Positions 24,301-34,881 of a stretch of 64,000 nucleotides of DNA are shown here, piece by piece. The stretch's first letter is position 1. The number at the start of each line of letters is the position of its first letter. The DNA comes from Plasmodium malariae (lineage: Eukaryota > Apicomplexa > Aconoidasida > Haemosporida > Plasmodiidae): NCBI RefSeq assembly GCF_900090045.1, contig NC_041783.1, forward strand, positions 1,509,501-1,573,500, in the 5' to 3' direction. A model generated the notes under the pieces. The model did not search any database, was not told the DNA's origin, and saw only the letters and a program-made list of their open reading frames with translations. The position numbers and the translations under genes were made by a program.

Positions 24301-24631
24301 AAGGAAGTTTGCAGAAATGAAATCTTTAAAAAAGAAAATCAAGCAGCAGAAAAAATTGGATTACAATGAGGTAATACGCGAGAGTTTATGCGCGTGCGCG
24401 TATATGAGTTATCGTTTGTTCGTTTGTTCGTTTGTTTTCTCGTTCGTTTGGTCATCCTTTTTTTCTTTTTGCTTTTTTCAGATGAAGAAGGAGAATAGTT
24501 ACCTCATCGGGCTTAAGGCAAGAGAAGAGCAGGAGAGGGTAAGGAGAAACCGGGAAAAATACAAAAAAATAAAATTGATGGCAAAGCAGGATGTTGAAGA
24601 ATATAATAAAATGAAGACCTACACGCACTAA
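21320..24631 (+). CDS. NOP14: Putative NOP14-like nucleolar protein (SSU processome), two exons
   Basis: Probable homologue of NOP14, a nucleolar SSU-processome factor for 18S rRNA maturation. Exon 1 is 21320-24370 and exon 2 is 24482-24631. The intron 24371-24481 (GTAATA...TTTTCAG, 111 bp) has no in-frame stop, so the whole span is also one open frame. Spliced product about 1066 aa. The N-terminus (NIFDTKG ... SKGRIPVP ... ILDYYIKEKKTNKFIDKRKG) follows the NOP14 order of NxFE, LGRK-like, GRPG-like and FIDKR motifs. The C-terminus (IPVFTPKY ... RKFAEMKSLKKKIKQQKK, then after the splice LIGLKAREEQERVRRNREKY) matches the basic Nop14 tail (PIPxxxPKF, K-R-E-K-K-G-A-I-R-E-L-R-like). The centre is divergent and interrupted by Asn/Asp/Glu-rich inserts. 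Family assignment moderate; the domain ends carry the case. Confidence 0.68.
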   Translation: MAQHNIFDTKGTKGKRKKNIIRTKNSKGRIPVPKETSERYKSILDYYIKEKKTNKFIDKRKGKNLHKSSRKREKKRIFNLNDDSNLIDKHISTNFDNPTSDNSGSSGSNSGKLRGRLKDNRNSNTKNSYFQKKIEKKKLWKIKNYGINDKLLKFDAHFDDIRRSVLCVNNNISSEIKNGDLENRRGEKINDINVTHNTEQVEKLSVHSKCKHTEPVGENTYTSVNRKGKDRLLDLDKYSNKKIYEKRNKVIIVNQRVVSTNGHDGRIEHGSKISSVTEHEKRCTPHVASEEEFHTNKLINAKKEESGKIGLSDKEGKNEDNYKCAKGNSFCYISDESDNEIIEEIFNYNSIPINTTETVDIPKDEIDGVLERFLMDGNNKVSSYFINDLNEEKNKLPISICIENKVYELKDMVQLMDRHNFCSQKKLLYRIYYLNVFNNEKKKRSISHGSLFFSLLDYCVLNIYKCLRHNLKLYNLFQNYKDIILLFCHSMKKEVYLYISFLLLITFCKTVKGENKYNEFYKNKKRVLKEYIDLNKCKANKKYDVYIYSRILESAELFNSIFEKYYQDGGNVSYMHFSILFLALLLYPINKNSTNAKMAHGESNNDDNINNDDDINSNTTKGKERNITHNYFIDINKHNKDDEIILNKFLHLEEDHSHLEEEEEKSVFISYITEFIEYLFYTYFYSNNSNLVCKQVEQNYDYIFNGNTYADGTSIEECIRNIEHSFSFKCFSENMNDEEINKELTKGEDSKREVKMVVINHHLGIFKKKKELKNAVVLLNIYNIILENSNKKYSPAFFYLSFKILNTLLYYIIYEKKKKKEVKNRSNKEDEQIRKTGEERYRKNKDYLYELSFNTFNNLILFLKGYIDNDMNIYILLNHIVVPSLFYLYANYLHFIIKFSIKIDFMNIITSIRNSTISESLNAYNNTSKIYNSKKKEKYFFSLLYMYKLVEYSTAFRIKTVIHTSRNQQSIPVFTPKYVNNRNAKDLYFMNNNQRKFAEMKSLKKKIKQQKKLDYNEVIRESLCACAYMSYRLFVCSFVFSFVWSSFFSFCFFQMKKENSYLIGLKAREEQERVRRNREKYKKIKLMAKQDVEEYNKMKTYTH
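24371..24481 (+). other. Predicted intron of the NOP14-like gene (111 bp, in frame, no stop)
   Basis: GTAATA donor after GAG, pyrimidine-rich tract and TTTTTTCAG acceptor. Translation of the interval is a Phe/Ser/Val-rich hydrophobic segment unlike the charged flanks, supporting intron status despite the open frame. Confidence 0.8.
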
Positions 24632-24934
24632 GAGGGGGTGAGAGGTAAAAGGCACCCGAGGTACAAGCTCACGCACACACACACATCATTACCGCATACG
24701 TGAATACATGCCTATGTATATATATGTGCGCACGTGTACACCACTACAACATCCAATTTTTTGATGAATTTTGGTAGCTACTACTGCCTTTGCCTTGTTC
24801 CCCTAGTAGTATTTTATGGTATGATAATTTTATTGTCATGCACGAATTTTAATATTAAACATTAAGCCGTATGCGTAATGCATAATGAGTAATGTGTTAA
24901 GCATTAAATATCTTAATAGTTTAAAATTAAAAAA

Positions 24935-25027
24935 ACAATAAAATTACAATAAAATTACAATAAAATTACAATAAAATTACAATAAAATTACAATAAAATT
25001 ACAATAAAAATACAATAACAATACAAT
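24935..25027. repeat. 11-bp tandem array (ACAATAAAATT), about eight copies
   Basis: Unit starts at 24935, 24946, 24957, 24968, 24979, 24990 and 25001 keep perfect 11-bp spacing. The last copies degenerate to ACAATAAAAAT and shorter. Confidence 0.93.
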
Positions 25028-25415
25028 AATATTAAACTATAAAATAAAATTAAAGTATATTTATAACATAGTTTAGCTTTTTTTCGTGTTTATATGCATC
25101 GCTAATATAATTAATCATGTAAGTGTATCTTTGATGATTTTCATAAGTAGAATAAATAAAATGATATAAACCAAAAGGCATAATGAAATTTCCTTTTCTT
25201 CATTAAATACGAATAAATTTAATGGCAATATAATAAAAATATGACGCAAAAGTAAAATTAAACCTTATATAAAGAAAGTATTAAGGAGAGAAAAAAGGAT
25301 AAGAAAGGAATGGGGAGAAATAAAAAAAAAAAAAAAAAAAAAAATGATACTATACGAAAAGTCAATCACTTCGTAAATATTGCAAAGTTTCTTCTGCGGC
25401 TTGACAGTTTGTGCA

Positions 25416-25420
<5 letters not shown>

Positions 25421-25457
<37 letters not shown>
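25421..25457. repeat. (TA)n microsatellite
   Basis: About 37 bases of uninterrupted alternating AT, about 160 bp 3' of the minus-strand gene's stop codon. Confidence 0.95.
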
Positions 25458-25461
<4 letters not shown>

Positions 25462-25656
25462 CATATTATATACATTTCTTATTGACATACATTATAAACA
25501 TACATTATACAGACAAACACGTACGTTCACAAGATATATATAGAAACGCGTATTCGTTCATATACACATACACCTGTATTGACGTACACTCAAGCCCTTG
25601 CCAATTTTTCAGAGCACGCATCCATTAATGGATCTTAAATTTAGTTAGACACCTTT

Positions 25657-28600
25657 TTACTTTTTTTTGGGGGACTCGAAGTTAAAATCCTCGTTCATCA
25701 TATTACGTATGTGCTTTAATTTTAGCCCACACCACTCATATTTATTTATATACGTTGATGTGTAATTCTTTTCATTTAATTTATTTTGCATAGATATATG
25801 ATCATATAAATTATTTATGTTCGTTCTTATTTTTATTATACTTGAAATGTTTTCATTTATGTCCTCATAAAAAATATTCGAAATTAAATCCCTCCATCCG
25901 TTTCTTTTTAATAAGCCCAGGCTTTCCCTTTCCTCCTTCTTGGGAATCATGTAGTACATGTACAGTTCACTGCATCCTGGGAGGCACGCATAAAGGGGAA
26001 TAAAAAGGAAATACAGTGATATAAAAAATATAAAAAAAAATCATTTTTTGCGCTTATTTTTTTATCCTTTTTGTTCATAAATTTTTATACACACACGCAC
26101 ATATATATATATATATGTATAGTTTATTTGTTTGTACATTTATGCACTTTCTTTTTTTTTTTTTTTTTTTTTTTGCCCATTTACATTTTGAACATCTGCT
26201 ATCATTTTACGAACTCACCTATGATCCTTTCATAGGAATCCTCAACATCGGATATATTATTTTTGATTGATGTGCATGGACATGTATTTGATAATTCAGC
26301 TGTTTTTCCAATATTTTCTTTTTTAATATTCTTAAGGTTCAAGTCATAATGAACAGAAAAACAATCTGTGTCATAGTGCATGTTTAAACACATGTATTTA
26401 TATGAGCATAACAATAAATAACACTGTCTGGGGAATATATCAATATCACTAAATATTATGTACAAAAATTTATCCGACAACTTTTTGTTATTATTACATT
26501 TATCATCTTTTAATGATTCATTCTGACTAAAAGTGGGGTACGTATAATTACAATTATGCTCAACATTATGATGACATATATCATATTTATGTATTGTTGA
26601 ACTGTTTAGAATTGATGCGCATTCTTTATTAAAATTTAGGAAGTACGTAGCAGGGTACAGATAGGCAGAAAAATTGCTAAAATATTGCTCTTCACTTTTT
26701 ACATATGTATTATTATTATTATTACTATTACTATTACTATTACTATCATTATCATATTCAAAAACAATATTATCGTTGCTATTACCATTTTTGTTACTCT
26801 CTCGAAGTAAGTGTAATCTATCATAAAAGCTTTTCTTTTTCTTCGATGAGTGTTTTGTTCTGGTAGTTTCTTTTTCTTTTTCTTTTTCGCGGTGGTCCTC
26901 CCCCATCTGCTGCTCTTGTTGCTTCTGCTGCTGCTCCTCCTCTTCGCTGCCAACATCATTCATGTGCATATCTTCCCTTACTTCTTTCCTGGCATTCGCC
27001 GCATTAACTAACTGATTACAAATAGCTTTATTTTCTGAACATATATTATTATTTAGAAATGCCTCTAAAATAACTCTAGGTAGAAACGCACACAAAATAT
27101 GATACGTTGATTTAGCATTCAAAAATGGATGAGCCCAAATACATTTAATATTTAATTCAGATGTACCTAAATACTCAATTAAACAACCACATATAATTTT
27201 AGAAATATGAATAGAATTTCCATCAACTGTTGTCGGAAAAGAATTAGTATTTAATGTTATAATGATACCAGAAAAATCATCTAATAGTATATCATCATAA
27301 CTATTTTGTATATTTTCTAATAAACTTTTATCCAATTCTAATAATTGAAAAGGTAAATTTCTATTTCTAATATCATTCTTTTTATTAATCAAGTTTTCCA
27401 CATAGCTCCAATTTATTAACATTTTTTCATGTAAAAAATGACGATGTCTATATATATTAGAATATTTGAAGAAATTTAAACTACTGCTTAGTATTACATC
27501 AATCTTTTTTTCCTTAATTTTAATTTCTGTTATTGTTTCTTTTAATTTTTTATACCTTACTTCTTCATTCTTGATCTTCTTGTATTTCATATAGTTCTCT
27601 TCTTCGCTATTATTAGCCGTTAAACTGTTTATAAGATCGCGGATGAACTCGTTTTTGGCTCTTTTTATCTCACTTTGCTTATCCGTCGTACTGCTAGTAT
27701 TAGTTGTGCCGCTAGTATTAGTTGTGCCGCTAGTATTAGTTGTGCCGCTAGTATTAGTTGTGCCGCTAGTATTAGTTGTGCCGCTAGTATTAGTTGTGCC
27801 GCTAACATTTGTTGTGCCAACGTATTTCTTCATTCCTCTCTCTTTGGCCTCTTCTTGGCCAACATATTCACCTCGATTCAATTTTTCAAATATACCTAAA
27901 AAATTTTTATATTCTTTTTCTATAACCTCTTTAGCACTATCACTCAAATAATTTAAATTATCATAAGAATTTCCCTTTTCCAATTTTTTATTTTCAACTT
28001 CTTTTTTTTTTTTTATTTTTGCATGACTGCTCTTTTTGTATTCTCTTCCGTTATTCTCGTTATACGGACCGTTTATTTCCTTATTTGAAAAAAAAGCCTT
28101 ATCTTTCGAAATGAACTCCAGTTCGTTTTCATCTACATCAGTTTCACAGCTGTTTATGTCATGGTTATCATTATGGATACCATTATAGCCACCACTGCAA
28201 CCACCATTATTGCTATCATCATTACTGTTCTTTTTACTAATTACCAATTGCGGGAAATCCAAAAGGTTGTCAGCACTTACCAATTCCTTATCCTTTTCTT
28301 TATCATGAGAATCTATTATATGCCTAACGATACGTGTGTCATTATTATTTTCATTTTTGTCCGAACATATATCCATATTCACATTGGGAAATGTGGGATG
28401 TTGTTTCTCTGTGTTTTCTTCTTTGGAATATTTTTTTTCATTTTTCTCATCCTTCATGACATTCTCTTTTTTCTCCTTCTCTTCCATCTCCCCCTTTGCT
28501 TTTGCTCCCTCCTCTTTTTCCTGGCCTCCCTTTTCCGTTTTCATCTCAGAAGTAGCTTCCTCCCTCTTACTGCCTTCTCTTTTTCCCTTTAATTCATTTT

Positions 28601-30661
28601 TATAATCATTTATTATACTGACAATTTTCTTTTTTTTTTCAATAAGTAATTTTAAATCATCTGGAATACTAATAGGTAGGTGTTCAATTTTAAGATTTAA
28701 ATTATACATTTTAAAAAATTCATTCGTTTCATTAATTAATTTTTTACTTTGATCAATAGCAAAATCTGGGAATTTTAATTTTAAATTACTGGTATAATTT
28801 TTTTCATTTTTCTCATCATTCGTTTGTATTTTGTTTAGGTTATCTTCACATTTCACTTCGTTAGAACTATTTAATATATTATCATAAATTTCATTTTTGC
28901 TTATATCACTTACGATGCACAATTTTTTCTCTTTATTATTCCTCTCTTGTATATAACCCTCATTATGATCGTCAATTTTTTTTTTATTTTTTTTTTTTCC
29001 TCTAAATCATTTGTTGGACTATCTACATTTATACGCGTATCATTAGGATAGACTACAAATTTAATGTGTTTATCTAGATGACCTTCATTTTTCCAGTTGG
29101 CATTTATGTTATCACTTGTATAGGGTTCATCACTGTGTAGATTGCTTCCACCGACCTGGATAACATTATCATCATTATTATTACAACCATTCGTGCTGTT
29201 ACCACCATTCGTGCTGTTACCACCATTCGTGCTATTACCACCATTCGTGTTATTATCACCATTAGTACTGTTCGTACTATTATCATTATTTTTATCATCG
29301 CCGCAGGTTTTACTATGTTCGTCCAACTCATTCCTTTTCTGCGTTGTATCCCCCGTTTCAGTAACCTCCTTTTCACTAGAATTGTCCAAACCATTTTTAC
29401 TTGAGCTAATTATACCATTACAAATGTAATTACATGTGTCATTTCCACTATCCTTGTTATATTCCTTCAACTCTTCAATATGTATTTCTAACAAGCCAAC
29501 CTCATCACCATTAACTTTATTGCTATGTGCAGTTCTTTCATGAGATAAATCTGTGTTCTGAGTGTTGGAAGCGTAAGGAAGGAACTCCTTTTTTCCATTT
29601 TTCTCTATTAGACTTTTAAAAATTTCATCAATTCTGTTTACTTTTTTGTCTTTTCCACTATTTTTTGCAAAATTTAAATTGTTCATTTCGCTTGTTGTAG
29701 TACTACTTACTACTTTTGTCTTCTTGGATAAGCTTTTTTTTGTTATAATTTTTGTTTTCTTTTCTTCTCCTCTTGTACTACTAATATCATTTTCATCTCT
29801 TATGCCTATTTCTACTTCATTCTCTGGTAAACTGTTTTCTACACTTTTCAAACTTGTTCCTTTTACCTTTTTAGCATTATCTGTAGCTGTAACTGCAACT
29901 GTAGTTGTAACTGCAACTGTAGCTATAACTGAATCTGTATCTTTTTTTATGATTTCATTATTAGATTTGTTCTCATCTTCATTTAAGCTCTTTACATTGA
30001 AGTACATCTTATTGCTCGCATCGAATGTTTTGTTTTTCTTTTCCTCCTCATCCTTTTTAAATGATAAAAAAGTGCATATACTAGGAGTATATGACGTACT
30101 CGTAGCAATGCAAGTGGACACGGGTGAAAAAGCACTTAACTCGGTAGCAGTAGCAGTAGCAGTAGCAGTAGCAGCACCAGTAGCAGTTGCTGTGGTTGCA
30201 GTTTCTGTGGTTGCAGTTGTAGTTGTAGTTGTAGTCGTAGTAGTCGCAGCTGCAAAAATCATGGGGTTGCTTTTTTTTGTATCCCTTGCACTCGCATGAT
30301 TTACAATATCGGTGCTCTTCTTTATACTAATAAAGTTATCAATTAAATAAACATTATCTTTATTGTGTAATTTCATTAATCTTCTTTTTTTATTTACATT
30401 CACATCATTTTCTTTTTGTTCTAAATTTTGGACTTCTTTTTTTTTTTTATTTTCATTTTTTGGGCTACTAATATTTTCCTTATTTATGTCCTTTTTTTCT
30501 GTATTCAAATTGTCCAAATCATTTTTTTCTTTCTCCGTGCCATTAATATAAGTATTATTAATTTTATTTTTATCAGATGAAGATACTTCTTCCTCTTTAT
30601 TACTCCCTTTTTTCAAAATCGAAAATACATCTTTTACTTTTTTTGTAAAAAAATTTTCCAT
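25657..30661 (-). CDS. Conserved-looking large protein of unknown function; intron plus homopolymer frame break
   Basis: Not recognised. Start ATG at 30661 (MENFFTKKVKDVF). The frame stays open to about 29000 and then fails at a T10-A-T12 run (28976-28998, plus strand). The neighbouring frame continues without an ATG (…KIDDHNEGYIQERNNKEKK…) to 26219. A G|GTGAGT donor at 26218 joins a CAG acceptor at 25977, giving ...YERIIGCSELYMYYMIPKK... and a stop at 25657. One extra A in the run would make a single protein of about 1590 aa. The N-terminal half is low-complexity: Thr/Ala runs, NGGNST units (29190-29262) and NTSGTT units (27683-27810). Better-ordered parts lie at about 27000-27620 (LPFQLLELDKSLLENIQ, LLDDFSGIIITLN, LNIKCIWAHPFLNAK) and at the C-terminus. 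The N-terminal FF resembles a degenerate PCNA-binding motif, but that is weak. I infer one frame-broken gene rather than two. Confidence 0.7.
25977..26218 (-). other. Predicted intron in the unrecognised minus-strand gene
   Basis: 242 bp with a consensus GTGAGT donor and a CCCAG acceptor on the minus strand, and a poly(T)/(TA)-rich body. Phase 1 join gives Gly from G + GA. Confidence 0.8.
27683..27810 (-). repeat. 18-bp in-frame coding repeat (NTSGTT), seven units
   Basis: Unit starts 27693, 27711, 27729, 27747, 27765, 27783 and 27801 (plus-strand positions) keep exact 18-bp spacing. The units encode Asn-Thr-Ser-Gly-Thr-Thr, with end variants NVSGTT and NTSSTT. Confidence 0.93.
29190..29265 (-). 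repeat. 18-bp in-frame coding repeat (NGGNST), about four units
   Basis: Tandem units encode Asn-Gly-Gly-Asn-Ser-Thr in the N-terminal low-complexity half of the same gene. The outer units degenerate to NGDNNT and NGCNNN. Confidence 0.9.
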
Positions 30662-31194
30662 TATTTCTATTTATATGAGCTCTTTTTTTACTGCTCAGAA
30701 GGTTGTCCTTTAACAATACTAGTAAAACGAAACAATAATAAGTTATATGGTAAAGATAGCGTGCATATATATACATGCGTACACACATATATATACATAT
30801 ATATGCATATATATGTACATATACATAAACTGATACATATATGTAAATATGTTATTGAGAATAGTGCTCAGTAAAAATTAAATTTTTAACTAATTGCCTG
30901 AATATACACAAGTTACTTCTTATTCTTTCCCTTATTTTTTTGTTTTGCTCACCCAAGAAATAAATATATGCAAGTATGTGTACTTATATCATTGGCATAT
31001 ATATACAAGTATATGCTTCATTATAAGCATAAACGTAAAAAAAAAAAAAAAATATATAAGAAAATTTGCAATCTTTCTTATATCAAGAAAACTTTTCTTA
31101 AAAGGCAGCATACGTGTAAAAAGGAAAGTAAACTGTTAAAATGGGTTAACACAGGAGCAAAAGATGGGCAGAAAATAAAAAAATGAAGATATAA

Positions 31195-31620
31195 AGAAAT
31201 GAAGAAAAGAACAAATGAAGAAATAAAGAAATGAAGAAAAGAACAAATGAAGAAAAGAACAAATGCAGAAAAGAACAAATGCAGAAAAGAACAAATGCAG
31301 AAAAGAACAAATGCAGAAAAGAACAAATGCAGAAAAGAACAAATGAAGAAATAAAGAAATAAAGAAATGAAGAAATGCTGAAATGCTGAAATGATGAAAT
31401 GATGAAATGATGAAATGCTGAAATGCTGAAATGATGAAATGATGAAATGCTGAAATGATGAAATGATGAAATGATGAAAGAAATAAAATAACGAAAAGAA
31501 AGAAAAGTAAATAATTAAAAAAAGGAAAAGAAAAGAATGAAAAAAGGAAAAGAAAAGAATGAAAAAAAGGAAAAGAAAAGAATGAAAAAAAAGAAAAGAA
31601 AAGAATGAAAAAAGGAAAAA
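31195..31620. repeat. Strand-asymmetric polypurine minisatellite block
   Basis: First comes a 16-bp unit GCAGAAAAGAACAAAT (and GAAG variant) to about 31350, then an 8-bp unit ATGATGAA/ATGCTGAA (about 31370-31480), then AAAAAAGGAAAAGAAAAGAATG-type units (about 31505-31615). The plus strand is almost free of C and low in T for over 400 bp. Confidence 0.88.
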
Positions 31621-31817
31621 AACGTATTTGTAATTAAAAATTAAAAATACAAAAATGGTTAAAATTTTTTTTACGTTTTTTCTCCTGCACTTGCATGTAA
31701 TTCTATAAAAAATCTAAGCATACATACGTACAAACACATGTGTATAAGCATATAAACACTTGTGAGAGTGCACATAAGCACTTGTAAATGGGCGTACTGA
31801 CATGTACACATAGGAAT

Positions 31818-31995
31818 ATACATACATATTCACATACACATACACATTCACATACTCATACATATTCACATACGCATACATATTCACATACGCATACATA
31901 TTCACATACGCATACATATTCACATACGCATACATATTCACATACGAATACACATTCACATACGCATACACATTCACATACACATTCACATACGC
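31818..31995. repeat. 18-bp tandem array (CACATACGCATACATATT-type)
   Basis: About ten units of an alternating purine-pyrimidine-rich 18-mer, with CACATACACATTCACATA variants at the ends. The unit is a multiple of three, so both strands remain open by chance. Confidence 0.9.
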
Positions 31996-33852
31996 ATATA
32001 CATACTTGATACATGCGGCCTGTGTCAAAACAGATGATACTGTTAATATCATTTAAATATGTAAAAATATTTTTAGTCCTTAAAAATATATGTGCATTAA
32101 ATAAAAAATAAAGGAAAAAGTGAAAAAGAATGGCGAAATAAGTGAGGAAACATATTACAAAAAATGACGAAACAAATTACAAAATATAAGAATAATATAT
32201 TTGATAAAATTTTACTTCAAGGATGATAAACCCATTTACTGTAGTTCAAGAACCTTATTCTTGTTTCTTTTCATACTTTTTAATTTTTATCAAAAATGCA
32301 TAGTTGAAATAGCAGCAAGAGACTTTGCAGAATTTTTATAAATGAATTACTTTTTAAAGCCAATAATGTTTTAATTTCCTTAAAAAGAAAAAAGCTGATT
32401 AAAAAATAATTCATGCTGTGATAAAATTTGCCTAACTTGATCATACAGCCACGATGTGCTATTATAAATATGTATATATATATATATATATATGCACTTA
32501 TATATGCATATTCACGTATATACATATATATGTTATCTATATGTGTTTAAGGAATACTACTACTGTAAAGACTTCCGTTTTATCCTGCTAAAAATCAGAA
32601 TCTTTTATGGAATAATACAAACTTATCAAAGATTTTTTTTTATTTTTTATGTATACAATTTGGAACCATAGAATTTTATACGGGAAAAGGAAAAAAAAAA
32701 AAAAATCTTTCTGTATCAAAATGAACATTTAATATATTGTACAAATATAGCTTTTGCATTTGGTACGTTCTACGTTCATATTTTTTTGCATCCCTTTGGT
32801 AATTGTATAGGTATTCATCTCGTTAACTATTACAATAACAAGTACGTTAACAACCACCATAACAGTCAAGTTAAAAATCAAGTTAACAGTCATGTTAACT
32901 GTTTAGCTGAACTTTTGTCACATATGCAAAACGCATTGTGCATAATTAAATTTAAAAAAAAAATATAATGTATTAAAATATTATTTACTTATAATGTTTA
33001 AGTTAAAAAAAAAAAAAAAAAAAGTAAAGGAACAATAAATGAAAGGATGTTCTATAAAATGTAAAAATTTAGTTAGCTCTTAGAAGGGTGTATAAGTGCG
33101 TGTGTGTGTGCATACGTACACATACGTGCATACACATGCATATTCTCGTATTTTCCAATTTCTAAATTGCATTTTTGCACACACGCACATTGCTGTGTAT
33201 ATAGAAATTGAACAGGGTCGTTTTTCTTTTGTAGTTTCTAAACTCACGTATAGTCGTCTTGAGTACTTCAATTAAACGGTTAATATTATATGAACATGTG
33301 CACATCCCATTTGATGTACATATATATATATATATATATATTTGCATTATAAATGTATACTTGTACGTATTTGAAAATACGGATGATTACATTTCTCTCA
33401 TACATTTAGTGTAGTCACTTTATTTTAATATACGTTTGTGCTTCGTTTGTGCTTTGTTTATGTTTATATTTTTTCTCTATTTTATTCTTTACGATCTTAT
33501 AAAAATGACCAAAAAAAAAAAGGGGTCAACATAATAGTAAATATTTTAATGCTGCAGTTGCTACACCTTTGTTAAGTTACACGTAAATTCCGAATTTTGT
33601 CATCAATTTGCTTTAAAGGAAAAGAGGAAAAGCACATAACAGATTTTAACTTTGGTAGATTAAAATATTTATAAGTGCTAATATGCATATATTTACATAT
33701 ATATATATATATATATATATATGTGAATAAACTTTGAATTGGTCTAATTAAATAAGAAAATTTTCAAATAGAAGAGAACTAGGACCAAGGAAATGCATAC
33801 GATATTGTAAAGAAAAAATACAAAATAAGCAAAAAAACGGAAAGAACGCAAA

Positions 33853-33915
33853 AGCGAAGGAACAAGATAACGAAGGAACAAGATAACGAAGGAACAAGAT
33901 AACGAAGGAACAAGA
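33853..33915. repeat. 16-bp tandem array (GAAGGAACAAGATAAC), four copies
   Basis: Four near-identical units in intergenic DNA about 1 kb upstream of the CDC50B start codon. Confidence 0.9.
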
Positions 33916-34881
33916 TTACAAAAGAATAAAAAAATGAAAGAACATAAAAACCGAATGAACAGCTTATTTTCCCTTATCCCGCATTGCTCGTTTGGACTAT
34001 CACAGTACGAGAAATTGTAAAAAAAAAAACATTCAGAAGTGCACATAAGTATGATTATAAAAATGCATATTCATATAAAAATATATATACGATTAAATAG
34101 AAAAAAAAAAAAAAATGAAAAATAGGAGAAAAGCAAATTATTAAAATTAGTTTATTATTTTTTTTTCAGATCAAATTAGTTGTTTATCTTTGCTAGCCAA
34201 TTATTTCTTAGTTTCTCCTTTCTCGTTTCTTGTTTTTCATTTTTGCAAATTTGTTATAATTTTTCTTTGTTGTATTTCCCTTTTTTGCGAAAAAAATATT
34301 AGTGCATTATTAATTTTTATAAATGGAAAATTTTTAAGTGGAAGAATAAAAAAAAAATAGTACAAGAAAGATAACAAGGAAAACGAAGCCGTTAAAAAGG
34401 TATATGCATGTGTAATTATGCACTTGCGCAATACACGAACAAAATTTTATATTTCAAGCTAGGGGCCTATCCAGCATATTCTCCTTAAAAATTAACAACG
34501 AAAAAAAAAAAAAAACAATACGTCTGAATATATGGAAAAATGCAATTATTATTGGATAAACATGTTTAAAATTTTTTTTATGTTTAAATTACATTTTTAT
34601 TTTGATAAAGCTGATTATGATATAAAAAATTATGATAAAACCGATGATGATGAAACTGACAAATATTGCATAATTTTCACTGTCTTTAGCGAGAAATAAC
34701 GCTTGTACGGGCATATGCGATTTTAAGAAAATTTATACACGCATATGTGAACTTCCATAAATAAACCTATATATACATTTTCGTGTGTGCACTCTTATGT
34801 TTACTTCCGCATATATATATATACACACTCGTATGTACAATTGGGGTGACGCAAGCAGTTGGCGAAGGAAGGAGGTTTAAC

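Larger units (their letters stand above)
24632..25656. other. Convergent intergenic region (NOP14-like / unrecognised minus-strand gene)
   Basis: 1.0 kb shared 3' flank. It holds the 11-bp array at 24935-25027, poly(A) at about 25322-25344 and (TA)n at 25421-25457. No gene seen. Confidence 0.6.
30662..34881. other. 4.2-kb divergent intergenic region rich in minisatellites
   Basis: The largest gene-free interval, between the divergent minus-strand gene and CDC50B. In order it holds TATATG tracts (30770-30850); a polypurine block of 16-bp, 8-bp and about 22-bp repeats (31195-31620); an 18-bp CACATACGCATACATATT array (31818-31995); (TA)n near 32473-32492; a degenerate 12-bp GTTAAC array (32818-32913); (TA)n near 33321-33341 and 33698-33722; and a 16-bp array at 33853-33915. 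All open frames follow the repeats. I see no gene or RNA. Confidence 0.6.

Noticed and set aside
26202..28922. Separate 906-aa gene starting at 28922
   Set aside because: Its first codon is TTG, not ATG, and the frame runs on upstream into the homopolymer. It is the continuation of the gene starting at 30661, with a further exon past 26219.
31714..32052. 112-aa minus-strand frame with NMYAYV repeats and its plus-strand THTHS counterpart
   Set aside because: Both are translations of the 18-bp CACATACGCATACATATT array.
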